Source: Bacteroidota bacterium (GTDB lineage: Bacteria; Bacteroidota; Ignavibacteria; Ignavibacteriales; Ignavibacteriaceae). Taken from it: DNA of 16,752 nt. A program made the position numbers and the translations under genes. The stretch spans positions 1 to 16,752 of the forward strand of contig JADFGB010000005.1 in the NCBI GenBank assembly GCA_022567875.1, in the 5' to 3' direction. How positions within the stretch are numbered: position 1 is the stretch's first letter; each line of letters starts with the position of its first letter. The notes beneath the pieces were generated by a model, which saw nothing but the letters and a program-made list of their open reading frames with translations, was not told where the DNA came from and ran no database searches. Of the stretch, positions 1 through 7,158 are shown in pieces.

Positions 1-1
1 A

Positions 2-40
2 TTAACTTCAGATAAATATGAAAATTTATTAAATGATTAA
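2..40 (+). CDS. possible C-terminal end of an upstream gene (partial)
   Basis: The frame open from base 2 reads LTSDKYENLLND and stops at TAA 38-40. It is only 12 codons, so no family can be assigned. It does not resemble the usual C-terminus of acyl carrier protein, the gene that most often precedes fabF. The other two forward frames stop within the first 15 bases, so this is the only forward frame that could be the tail of a real gene. The stop lies in the loop and first arm base of the hairpin at 16-49. Confidence 0.25.
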   Translation, partial: LTSDKYENLLND

Positions 41-49
41 TTTTCATAT
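16..49. terminator. 11-bp inverted repeat, possible terminator hairpin
   Basis: Arms ATATGAAAATT (16-26) and AATTTTCATAT (39-49) are perfectly complementary around a 12-nt loop. The repeat overlaps the stop of the possible upstream frame, which is a common place for a terminator. An A-run (50-57), not a T-run, follows on the plus strand, so an intrinsic terminator for rightward transcription is not certain. Confidence 0.35.
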
Positions 50-105
50 AAAAAAAATCAAAGCAATTAATATTATTTATTTAATTATTATTTCTTTAAA
101 TTTAT

Positions 106-123
106 AAGATTATTTCTAATCTT
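106..123 (+). other. small hairpin in the fabF leader
   Basis: AAGATTA (106-112) and TAATCTT (117-123) form a 7-bp stem around a 4-nt loop, ending 21 nt before the fabF start codon and followed by TTTAT. The fabF ribosome site AAGGAA (135-140) lies just downstream and is not occluded. This may be a weak terminator or simply AT-rich chance structure. Confidence 0.25.
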
Positions 124-144
124 TTATAAATGTAAAGGAAATTT

Positions 145-1404
145 ATGAGCGAAGTTTACAGAAGAGTTGTAATAACAGGAATGGGCGTAGTTACTCCTAT
201 AGGGTTAACTATTAATGATTTTTGGCAAGCAATGATGGAAGGCAAAAGTGGTGCTGATGTAATTACAAAATTTGATGCCTCAAGATTTAAAACAAGATTT
301 GCTTGTGAATTAAAAGATTTTGACCCTACTAATTATGCAGATAGGAAATCAAGCAGAAGACAAGACTCTTATACTCATTATGCGTTCGCTTCAAGTAAAA
401 TGGCTGTAGAAGACAGTGGATTGGACATAGAAAATTTAACCGAAGAAGAAAAATCTAAAATTGGCGTTGTTTTTGGAAGCGGTATTGGAGGTATTGATAC
501 TTTTTATAAACAATCGATTATAAATCACGAACAAGGTCCTGATAGAATTTCACCCTTCTTCATCCCTATGCTGATACCGGATATAGCTGCAGGTTCATTG
601 TCAATTCATTATGGTTTCACAGGACCCAATTATTGTATAGTTTCCGCTTGTGCTACAGCAAATAATAATATGATTGACAGTTATATGCTAATTAGACAAG
701 GTATTGCTGATGTAATGCTTACAGGCGGTTCTGATTCTGCTGTTAATGAAATGGGAATTGGAGGATTTAACGCATCTAGAGCACTATCTGTTCGTAATGA
801 TTCGCCGCAAACTGCTAGCAGGCCTTTCGATGCAAACCGTGACGGATTTGTTCTTGGTGAGGGTGCAGGTGCATTAATTCTTGAAGAATTAGAACACGCA
901 AAAAAAAGAGGGGTAGATATTTATGCTGAAATTATTGGTATCGGACTTTCTGCCGATGCCTACCACATTACTGCTCCACACCCGGATGGATTAGGTGCAA
1001 TTAAATCAATGAAATTAGCAGTTGAAAACTCCGGAATCAATTTAGAAGATGTTGATTATATTAATATGCATGGTACTTCAACACCTTTAGGTGATATTGC
1101 AGAAACAAAAGCTATCAAAAAAGTTTTTGGCGATCATGCATATAAAATGAATGTATCTTCAACAAAAAGTATGACAGGGCATCTGCTTGGTGCAGCCGGT
1201 GCAGTGGAGGGTATAGCTTCAATTTTAGCTATTAATAATAATATAATACCCCCAACAATAAATTTTGAAACACCCGACCCGGAATGTGACTTAAATTATA
1301 CTTTTAATAAGCCTCAAGAGAAGCAGGTTAATATTGCAATGAGCAATGCTTTTGGTTTTGGCGGACATAACACTACCGTTGTTTTCAAAAAATTTGAAGA
1401 TTAA
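145..1404 (+). CDS. fabF: beta-ketoacyl-ACP synthase II (KAS II)
   Basis: Cytoplasmic condensing enzyme of type II fatty acid synthesis. It joins malonyl-ACP to a growing acyl-ACP with loss of CO2. The 419 residues match the usual full length. The thiolase-fold Cys-His-His set is complete: nucleophile Cys169 in SACAT, His309 in MHGTST, Lys341, and His346 in GHLLGAAG. The glycine-rich C-terminal NAFGFGGHN motif is at 401-409. The ATG start has AAGGAA 4 bases upstream and the N-terminus RRVVITGMGVVTPIG is where the family begins. In many relatives acpP lies before fabF and rnc after it. Here the following gene is an unrelated exported hydrolase, so that cluster appears broken on the downstream side. 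FabB is a less likely alternative because of the overall FabF-like motifs. Confidence 0.96.
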   Translation: MSEVYRRVVITGMGVVTPIGLTINDFWQAMMEGKSGADVITKFDASRFKTRFACELKDFDPTNYADRKSSRRQDSYTHYAFASSKMAVEDSGLDIENLTEEEKSKIGVVFGSGIGGIDTFYKQSIINHEQGPDRISPFFIPMLIPDIAAGSLSIHYGFTGPNYCIVSACATANNNMIDSYMLIRQGIADVMLTGGSDSAVNEMGIGGFNASRALSVRNDSPQTASRPFDANRDGFVLGEGAGALILEELEHAKKRGVDIYAEIIGIGLSADAYHITAPHPDGLGAIKSMKLAVENSGINLEDVDYINMHGTSTPLGDIAETKAIKKVFGDHAYKMNVSSTKSMTGHLLGAAGAVEGIASILAINNNIIPPTINFETPDPECDLNYTFNKPQEKQVNIAMSNAFGFGGHNTTVVFKKFED

Positions 1405-1421
1405 AATATTTTTTAGAGGCA

Positions 1422-1478
1422 CTATCATTTAAAATGATGTCATCTTAATTACAAAATATTACAACCACCTATCATTTA
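1422..1478 (+). repeat. 10-bp direct repeat CTATCATTTA in the fabF-hydrolase gap
   Basis: CTATCATTTA occurs at 1422-1431 and again at 1469-1478, 47 bp apart. Each copy starts a short A/T-rich dyad: ATCATTT/AAATGAT at 1424-1438, and TCATT/AATGA at 1472-1486, the latter followed by ATTTTT. A TATAAT hexamer sits at 1479-1484 but no convincing -35 box precedes it. The 147-bp gap may hold a weak terminator for fabF and a promoter for the next genes. Confidence 0.3.
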
Positions 1479-1551
1479 TATAATGAATTTTTCCCTTCTT
1501 TCAATTAGATTAAATTTATCTTTTCTATATTAATTTTTCAAGGATTGTAAA

Positions 1552-2316
1552 ATGAAATCATTTAAATTCATTTTAACCACAATTTTGTTTTTATTAGTAA
1601 GTTTAACTTTAGCGGCAAAAACAAAAACTGTTACTTACAAATCGCAAGACGGTTTATTAATTACTGCAAATCTATATTTAACACACAAAATAAATGCACC
1701 ATTTATTATACTATTTCACCAAGCAGGCTGGAGCAGAGGCGAATATAAAGAAACTGCACCGACACTAAACAAGCTTGGTTTCAACTGTTTGACTGTTGAT
1801 TTACGTTCGGGAGGTAAAGTAAACGGAGTTATTAATCAAACACACAAACGCGCAGAAGAACAAAAAAAAAGGACAAACTATATTGATGCAATTCAGGATA
1901 TGGAAGCATCAATTAAATATGCCAAAAATAATTACTCTAAAGGTAAATTGATTATCTGGGGAAGTTCATACTCATCAGCGCTTGTTTTAGTTGTCGGAAG
2001 TAAAAATAAAAAAAACGTTGACGGGATTCTTTCATTCTCACCTGGAGAGTATTTTGAAAAGTTGGGTAAAAGCAGCACCTATATAACTGAAAATGCAAAA
2101 AATATTACTCAACCGGTATTTATAACATCAGCAAAAAGAGAACATAGTCTTTGGAAAAATATTTTTGCTGCAATTCTTTCAAAGGATAAGACTTTTTTTC
2201 TTCCGAAATCAGAGGGTAATCATGGTTCTCGTGTACTTTGGTCAAAGTTCAAGTATAGTAAAGAATATTGGGAAGCTGTAAAATCTTTTTTAAGTAAATA
2301 TTCAAAAACAAAATAA
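1552..2316 (+). CDS. exported alpha/beta hydrolase-fold protein
   Basis: A 254-residue protein with a signal peptide (charged KSFK, hydrophobic core about 6-20, likely cleavage near Ala21-Ala22), so probably periplasmic. The body has an alpha/beta hydrolase layout: oxyanion-type HQAG at 56-59 after strand FIILF, the DLRSGG segment at 83-88, a nucleophile elbow WGSSYSS at 136-142 with Ser139 as the likely nucleophile, and a late His224 in EGNHGS as the likely base. The elbow is GSSYS and lacks the usual last glycine. The catalytic acid is unclear; Glu197 sits roughly where it is expected. The substrate cannot be deduced; an ester or a dienelactone-like compound is possible. AAGGA lies upstream of the ATG, and the lipoprotein gene follows 14 bp downstream, so the two are probably cotranscribed. 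Confidence 0.72.
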   Translation: MKSFKFILTTILFLLVSLTLAAKTKTVTYKSQDGLLITANLYLTHKINAPFIILFHQAGWSRGEYKETAPTLNKLGFNCLTVDLRSGGKVNGVINQTHKRAEEQKKRTNYIDAIQDMEASIKYAKNNYSKGKLIIWGSSYSSALVLVVGSKNKKNVDGILSFSPGEYFEKLGKSSTYITENAKNITQPVFITSAKREHSLWKNIFAAILSKDKTFFLPKSEGNHGSRVLWSKFKYSKEYWEAVKSFLSKYSKTK

Positions 2317-2330
2317 ATAGGAATGAAAAA

Positions 2331-3080
2331 ATGAAAAAGCCATATTTTTTATCATCACTAATATTCATTATAGTCATTCTAAACGGATGCACAAAACAGA
2401 AAATTGATACGAATCAAATTGTAAATAATGCTATTCAAATCCACGGTGGTGAATTATTCAAATCTTCAAAAATATCATTTGATTTCAGGGACAAACACTA
2501 TACTGCAAAAAGACAAAAAGGTATTTTTGAATTTACCAGGGAATTCACTGATTCGAACGGAAAAAAAATTAAAGATATATTAGATAATAATTCATTCGTT
2601 CGATCAATAAATAATAAAGTAGTTGAACTTACGAATGAAAGGAAAAATGCTTTTTCAAATTCAGTTAACAGCGTTATTTATTTTGCACTATTACCTTATG
2701 GGTTGAATGATAAATCAGTACATAAGGAACTATTGGGTGAAGTAAAGGTTGAAGGAAAAAATTATTACAAGATAAAAGTTACTTTTTCATTGGACGGAGG
2801 CGGTAAAGATTTTAACGATGTATTTATATATTGGATAAATAAAGAAAAATACACAATGGACTATTTTGCTTATCTTTATCACGTTAACGACGGAGGTACA
2901 AGATTCAGGAAAGCTATAAATAAAAGAAATGTAAACGGTATAATTTTTTCTGATTATTTGAATTTCGGAAATGAAGATTTGAATTATAATATTGAAAATT
3001 ATGATAAGGATTTTGAAAATGGAAACTTAAAACTGATATCCGAAATTAACTTAAAAAACATTTCCATTGAAAAATTATAA
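2331..3080 (+). CDS. DUF6503-like lipoprotein
   Basis: A 249-residue predicted SPII lipoprotein. The signal peptide ends in the lipobox LNGC with Cys20 as the lipidated residue. The mature part has features I associate with the DUF6503 family of Bacteroidota-type bacteria: IHGGE at 37-41, NSVIYFALLPYGLND at 113-127, GGGKDFNDVFIYWIN at 156-170 and DGGTRFRKA at 187-195. The alternating strand pattern suggests a LolA/LppX-like half-barrel that could hold a lipid, but no function is established. The family name is recalled from motif resemblance, not from a search. An upstream ATG at 2323 runs straight into a stop, so the ATG at 2331 is the start. The gene sits between the hydrolase and thrC, 17 bp before the latter. 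Confidence 0.65.
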   Translation: MKKPYFLSSLIFIIVILNGCTKQKIDTNQIVNNAIQIHGGELFKSSKISFDFRDKHYTAKRQKGIFEFTREFTDSNGKKIKDILDNNSFVRSINNKVVELTNERKNAFSNSVNSVIYFALLPYGLNDKSVHKELLGEVKVEGKNYYKIKVTFSLDGGGKDFNDVFIYWINKEKYTMDYFAYLYHVNDGGTRFRKAINKRNVNGIIFSDYLNFGNEDLNYNIENYDKDFENGNLKLISEINLKNISIEKL

Positions 3081-3097
3081 ATCAATATGATATTAAA

Positions 3098-4267
3098 ATG
3101 AAAAATTATTTTTCTCACATTGAATGCAGCAATTGTAAAAAAATATTTGACCCAAACCAAATATTAAATTTATGCGATGAGTGCGGTAAACCCCTGCTCG
3201 CAAAATATGATTTAGAATCCGCTTCAAAAGATTTGGATAAATCATATTTACTAACTCAGCCTGAAAATATTTGGCGATACTCACCACTGCTACCGGTTAA
3301 GAATAAAATTTTCAAATTATACTTAGGCGAAGGTTTCACTCCACTTTTTAAAGCTGAAAGACTTGGGAAGGAAGTAAACCATTCCAAATTATATATTAAA
3401 GATGAAGGGCTTAATCCAACAACTTCTTTTAAAGCAAGGGGATTGGCAATGGCGGTTTCCCGCGCTTTTGAATTAGGAATAAAAGATATTTCTATTCCAT
3501 CAGCTGGCAATGCCGCCGGTGCAATGAGCAGTTATGCGGCACTTGCGGGAATAAAAGCTCACGTTTTTATGCCGAAAGATGTTCCCCAACCCTTTATTGC
3601 AGAATGTAAGGCTCTCGGCGCAGAAGTAACTTTGATTGACGGCTTAATTACTGATTGCGGGAAAGCCGCTGCAGAAGGTGTTAAAAATCTTGGATGGTTC
3701 GATATTTCAACGTTAAAAGAACCTTACAGAATTGAGGGTAAAAAAACTATGGGCTATGAGATAGCAGAGCAAATGAATTGGAAATTACCGGATGTAATTA
3801 TATATCCTACAGGCGGCGGTACGGGACTAATCGGAATGTGGAAAGCATTTGACGAAATGGAAAAACTTGGCTGGATAGACAGCAATAGACCGAGAATGGT
3901 AAGCGTTCAATCCGAAGGATGTGCACCCATAATAAAAGCTTTTACCGAAGGTACAAAACACGCAGAGTACTGGCAGAATGCCTCAACTATTGCAAGCGGT
4001 TTAAGAGTGCCTGCAGCAATCGGTGATTTTTTAATTTTAGATGCAATTAGAGAAAGTAACGGAACTGCAATTGCAGTTTCGGATAAAGACATTATGGATT
4101 GTACAAATTTAATAGGCAGAACTCAGGGTATATTCCCCGCCCCGGAAGGAGGAGCTACACTTGCAGCTTTTAATATTCTATACAAAAAAGGCTGGATTAA
4201 AGAAGACGAAAGTGTGGTCTTATTCAATACGGGAAGCGGACATAAGTATTTTAATTTGTGGGATTGA
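3098..4267 (+). CDS. thrC: threonine synthase, zinc-ribbon type
   Basis: PLP enzyme that converts O-phospho-L-homoserine to L-threonine and phosphate, the last step of threonine synthesis. The 389 residues start with a four-cysteine ribbon (Cys10, Cys13, Cys26, Cys29) seen in one class of threonine synthases. The fold-type II core follows: NPTTSFKARG with the PLP lysine at Lys112, the SAGNAAGA loop at 135-142, and the phosphate-binding PTGGGTGLIG at 237-246. FPAPEGGAT (346-354) and NTGSGHKY (377-384) close the active site. There is no strong Shine-Dalgarno before the ATG, so translation may depend on the lipoprotein gene that ends 17 bp upstream. No other threonine-pathway genes (hom, thrB) are in the window. 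A paralogue such as cysteate synthase is possible but less likely. Confidence 0.88.
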   Translation: MKNYFSHIECSNCKKIFDPNQILNLCDECGKPLLAKYDLESASKDLDKSYLLTQPENIWRYSPLLPVKNKIFKLYLGEGFTPLFKAERLGKEVNHSKLYIKDEGLNPTTSFKARGLAMAVSRAFELGIKDISIPSAGNAAGAMSSYAALAGIKAHVFMPKDVPQPFIAECKALGAEVTLIDGLITDCGKAAAEGVKNLGWFDISTLKEPYRIEGKKTMGYEIAEQMNWKLPDVIIYPTGGGTGLIGMWKAFDEMEKLGWIDSNRPRMVSVQSEGCAPIIKAFTEGTKHAEYWQNASTIASGLRVPAAIGDFLILDAIRESNGTAIAVSDKDIMDCTNLIGRTQGIFPAPEGGATLAAFNILYKKGWIKEDESVVLFNTGSGHKYFNLWD

Positions 4268-4284
4268 TAAATAAAAAATATTAT

Positions 4285-5013
4285 TCACTCTTCTTTTTCC
4301 TTTTCAAAAAGCGCATCGGGTAAATCTGTATTTATTTTATAATTGCTGTATGTTAAAGTTACTTTCCCTTTAATACCGGAAACACGTTTGCGTCTATTTC
4401 TTCTATTTGAATTTTCATTTGTATCTTTTGGCAAATCCATTTTATCAAGATTAAAAGAAAAAATTATTTTGGATGGTAATGGATATTCCATCTTTTCGTC
4501 ATAACTAAAATCAACATTAAAAGTACCACTTGACTTTGTTGTTGATTCTAATTTTCTAACAACTTTTTTAACCTGATCTACCCAAATTGTTGTAAGCAAA
4601 ACCTCGCTATCTTCGTTGAGAGGGATTATCTTAATTACAGAAAGTTCCATTCCGTCAATATTTTCTTTTCTTGCAAATATTAGAGTATGTTTTCCACTTA
4701 AAAATGAAACTGGAGAAAAATTAACACCTTGTTTGGGTATCATCGCAAATGAGTTTGTTTTGATGTGTGTTTTATCGGGTTGTTTAAAAGAAAATACTGC
4801 TTTCATCACCGGCATTTTTAGCATACTGGCATTTACTTTAATTGTTACATCTGCTTGATAATCCTTTACGCGTTCAAACTCGATCTTCAAGTTTTCAATA
4901 ATTTCATTCGGATTATTACTTTGTGCAGTAACTAAAGAATAGGAAATAGTCAGTAAAAATAAAGTTACCGAAAATATTTTATTTGATGAAAATCTACTAT
5001 ATATTTTACTCAT
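4285..5013 (-). CDS. LolA-like periplasmic protein of the ABC operon
   Basis: A 242-residue protein with a signal peptide (hydrophobic core about 13-29, cleavage likely after Ala30 in LVTAQS). It has the profile of the LolA/LolB or outer-membrane lipoprotein-sorting superfamily: a helix near 36-50, then alternating strands such as YQADVTIKV, KAVFSFKQPDKTHIKT and GTFNVDFSYDEK. An asparagine/arginine-rich stretch near 199-210 (RRNRRKR) interrupts the sheet region and looks like an exposed basic loop. Its ATG overlaps the permease stop by 4 bases (ATGA), so translation is coupled. The context suggests a lipid or lipoprotein partner for the transporter, but this is not the true lolA by any direct evidence. 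It converges with thrC, with only 17 bp between the stops and no obvious terminator. Confidence 0.65.
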   Translation of the reverse strand: MSKIYSRFSSNKIFSVTLFLLTISYSLVTAQSNNPNEIIENLKIEFERVKDYQADVTIKVNASMLKMPVMKAVFSFKQPDKTHIKTNSFAMIPKQGVNFSPVSFLSGKHTLIFARKENIDGMELSVIKIIPLNEDSEVLLTTIWVDQVKKVVRKLESTTKSSGTFNVDFSYDEKMEYPLPSKIIFSFNLDKMDLPKDTNENSNRRNRRKRVSGIKGKVTLTYSNYKINTDLPDALFEKEKEE

Positions 5014-5846
5014 GTTAGAATATCCTTCTTTTCAAAAATGTATGCAGTAATACCAAACAATATCAAAATATGTCCTAACAGGACCGAAAGAGATTTAATT
5101 ATTTCTACAAAATTTAGAGAGTCATCAAAAAATAATCTCCAGGAAAAAAAATAATTAGTAAATAAATAGGGCTTTATAGTTTGGAAAAAATCTATTGGTA
5201 TAGCAGATATAATTGCAAAAACAATAATTATTGCCATTGCAGTAACAATTGGACCTATAGCATTTTCAACAAGTGAAGAAAAGAAAAATGCCAAAGCTGC
5301 AACAGTACACATACTTAATCCTGCCATTAAATATGCTAAAATAAATCTCCAGATTATATCATCTTTTGCAAAAATTATTAATCCGTTTTGCAGAACGATT
5401 AGTTCGCCTGTTCCGAATAATATTATCCCTACAACAAAACTTAAAATTGCAAGCCAAAATATTAACATATAACTGTAAATAAGACTTGTTAAAAATTTTG
5501 ATAATACTACTTGAAATCTTGAGACGGGACGTGTTAATAAAATTCTATATGTTCCTGCCGTTGCTTCCCCCGCTAACAAATCACCGGCAACTAAGACAAT
5601 TAAAAAAGGTATATTAATTATTATACTATTTAATATCATATAAGAAACAAAATATCCGTTCAGCAGATTACCAACCATAATAAAGGAATCTGACAATTGC
5701 CCGGTAAGTCCGCTTGTTACATCTCTTCCGCTGATTGATATAGCTAATTGAATAAGCAAAACTAAAAGAGCAACTGCAATAAAGCCTATATAGGTTCTCC
5801 ACTTCTTAAATATTTTGAATAATTCTATGTTAATTAAAGTAGTCAT
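5010..5846 (-). CDS. ABC-2 type transporter permease
   Basis: A 278-residue inner-membrane protein with about six hydrophobic spans (roughly 18-38, 64-92, 119-146, 166-191, 197-216, 252-271). The segment GEATAGTYRILLTRPVSR at 93-110 is a typical cytoplasmic element of ABC-2 permeases of the NatB/YhfA kind. The start codon follows the ATPase stop TAG with no gap, and its own TGA overlaps the next ATG, so the three genes form one transcript. Substrate is unknown; this class includes exporters of drugs, sodium ions, antimicrobial peptides and membrane components. Confidence 0.85.
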   Translation of the reverse strand: MTTLINIELFKIFKKWRTYIGFIAVALLVLLIQLAISISGRDVTSGLTGQLSDSFIMVGNLLNGYFVSYMILNSIIINIPFLIVLVAGDLLAGEATAGTYRILLTRPVSRFQVVLSKFLTSLIYSYMLIFWLAILSFVVGIILFGTGELIVLQNGLIIFAKDDIIWRFILAYLMAGLSMCTVAALAFFFSSLVENAIGPIVTAMAIIIVFAIISAIPIDFFQTIKPYLFTNYFFSWRLFFDDSLNFVEIIKSLSVLLGHILILFGITAYIFEKKDILT

Positions 5847-6767
5847 CTATATACTCTTTTCCGTAATATTAAGGAAATATTCTTCTAACGAACGAGTAGG
5901 AATTACAGCGCTAACTGCAACGTTATTTTCAACAAAAAGTTTATTTAAAGAAGATATATCTTCAGGTTCCAAAATAAATACAATTTTGTTGTCTATAGAT
6001 GAATATATTTTATCTTGCCATACAGTGCCTTCTAATATTTTTCTGGCAGAGTTATTGTCGTCAACTTCAAATGTAACTTTTAATTTATTTTTATTTAATA
6101 ATTCACTAACCTTTCCTTCAACCACTTCCTTTCCTTTATCCAATATTATCATTCTGTTTGCTATAATTTCAATTTCTGATAAAATATGTGAAGAAAGAAA
6201 AATTGTTTTCCCTTTTTCTCTACTGAGTAGTACTAACAAATCTCTAATTTCTTTCATCCCTTGAGGATCAAGTCCGGTAGTTGGCTCATCTAAAATAATT
6301 AAATCAGGATCGTGTAGAAGCGCCTGTGCAATCCCAAGTCTTTGTTTCATTCCGTGAGAAAATGTTTTTACCTTACTTTTATATCTTTTCTCAAGTCCCA
6401 CAAGTTCAAGTATTTCCATAATTTTTTTTCGAGAGACTTCTCCCATACTTAATCTGCCGAGAATGGATAAATTTTTATACGCAGTAAGATTTTTATAAAA
6501 GTCGGGTTTTTCTACAATTGCTCCAACCTTTTTTAGAATATACTTTCTATCTGAAAGAAGAGATTTGCCAAATATTTTTATTGTACCCGAAGTGGGTGAG
6601 ATTAGTGAAAGCATCATTCTTATAGTTGTGCTTTTCCCAGCACCGTTTGGTCCTAGGAATCCGAATACATCACCCTTGTAAACCGTTAAATCTAAATCAT
6701 TTACGGCAATAAGATTTTTAAATTTCTTAGTTAAACCGAGAATTTCAATTACTTTTTCTTCGTTCAA
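5847..6767 (-). CDS. ABC transporter ATP-binding protein
   Basis: A 306-residue ATPase that energises the adjacent permease. Visible motifs: Walker A GPNGAGKS at 39-46, signature FSHGMKQR at 136-143, Walker B LIILDEP at 156-162 and the switch histidine His194 in LSSHIL. The signature carries His138 where most members have glycine (SGGMKQR). About 80 extra residues after the core form the C-terminal domain common in NatA/CcmA-like ATPases. The start is TTG at 6767-6765: no in-frame ATG lies nearby upstream, AGGAAA sits about 3 bases before it, and the protein aligns from here with the family N-terminus. It is the first gene of the operon and has its own promoter at 6810-6838. Confidence 0.9.
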   Translation of the reverse strand: MNEEKVIEILGLTKKFKNLIAVNDLDLTVYKGDVFGFLGPNGAGKSTTIRMMLSLISPTSGTIKIFGKSLLSDRKYILKKVGAIVEKPDFYKNLTAYKNLSILGRLSMGEVSRKKIMEILELVGLEKRYKSKVKTFSHGMKQRLGIAQALLHDPDLIILDEPTTGLDPQGMKEIRDLLVLLSREKGKTIFLSSHILSEIEIIANRMIILDKGKEVVEGKVSELLNKNKLKVTFEVDDNNSARKILEGTVWQDKIYSSIDNKIVFILEPEDISSLNKLFVENNVAVSAVIPTRSLEEYFLNITEKSI

Positions 6768-6809
6768 AAATTTCCTAATATCATTTAATAATAAAAATGT
6801 AATTTATAA

Positions 6810-6838
6810 AATATAGATTTAATCTTTTTAGTTTACAA
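6810..6838 (-). promoter_or_regulatory. sigma70-like promoter of the ABC operon
   Basis: On the minus strand TTGTAA (6838-6833) and TATATT (6815-6810) are separated by exactly 17 bp. Transcription would start near 6803, giving a leader of about 36 nt before the TTG start codon of the ATPase gene. The same layout recurs upstream of the GAF-domain gene. Confidence 0.55.
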
Positions 6839-6856
6839 AATTATTTTATAAGAGGG

Positions 6857-6889
6857 CATTTTTGATGATAATCCTACATCTTTGATGAT
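6857..6889. promoter_or_regulatory. 13-bp direct repeat, 20-bp period, upstream of the ABC promoter
   Basis: CATTTTTGATGAT (6857-6869) and CATCTTTGATGAT (6877-6889) match at 12 of 13 bases with a 20-bp period, that is two helical turns. Relative to the predicted start near 6803 the copies centre near -60 and -80. This is a typical layout for a regulator that binds direct repeats on one face of the helix, such as a response regulator. Confidence 0.4.
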
Positions 6890-7009
6890 TGAAGAAAATA
6901 TATAAAATATATTTAAAATAATATTTGAATTTGTCAAAAAATATCTCGAAGTTAGATATCAATTCATAGCCCTTCGGACAAGAATTATTAAGTGTTGTTT
7001 TCAATTTCT

Positions 7010-7033
7010 GTTTGAATATTTATAGATTCAAAC
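7010..7033 (+). promoter_or_regulatory. 8-8-8 inverted repeat upstream of nrdJ
   Basis: GTTTGAAT (7010-7017) and ATTCAAAC (7026-7033) are perfectly complementary around an 8-nt spacer. Seven bases later comes a run of eight T (7041-7048). It could be an operator dyad for a dimeric regulator or a leader attenuator of nrdJ, whose ATG is 125 bp downstream. Confidence 0.35.
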
Positions 7034-7158
7034 TCAATAATTTTTTTTAGCATTCTTAATGAAAAAATATTATAAGTCAATATACCTTTTCAACAAAATA
7101 TTTTTAATATTACTTTCCCAATTCATTAATACAAAGACCAAGTTTACGGAGTATAAAT

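Larger units (their letters stand above)
6768..7158. other. 391-bp divergent intergenic region between the ABC operon and nrdJ
   Basis: No convincing gene is present on either strand. It holds a sigma70-like promoter for the ABC operon, a direct repeat upstream of that promoter, a 6-bp dyad (ATATCT 6941-6946, AGATAT 6954-6959), and an 8-bp inverted repeat at 7010-7033 on the nrdJ side. A clear nrdJ promoter, an NrdR-type box and a cobalamin riboswitch were looked for and not found. Confidence 0.7.

Noticed and set aside
1..47. Minus-strand frame beginning ATG at 47 and running off the left edge
   Set aside because: About 15 residues visible with no ribosome site, and the ATG falls within the hairpin arm at 39-49; nothing supports a gene.
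3093..3510. Two minus-strand open frames opposite the start of thrC (3093-3287 and 3256-3510)
   Set aside because: They are antisense to an intact, motif-complete threonine synthase, have no recognisable domains and lack convincing ribosome sites.
3907..4092. Minus-strand open frame of 61 codons inside thrC
   Set aside because: Antisense shadow of a conserved coding region; no start signal or family features.
4616..4858. Plus-strand open frame opposite the LolA-like gene
   Set aside because: The hydrophobic appearance is only the complement of a beta-rich protein; no ribosome site and no partner gene.
5815..6264. Plus-strand open frame of 149 codons opposite the ABC ATPase and the permease start
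   Set aside because: The composition is the low-complexity Ser/Leu/Ile mix typical of antisense frames, and the minus-strand genes are complete with all motifs.
6768..7158. Cobalamin riboswitch upstream of nrdJ
   Set aside because: No B12-box-like core or long G/C-rich paired leader could be recognised by eye; only short A/T-rich dyads are present.
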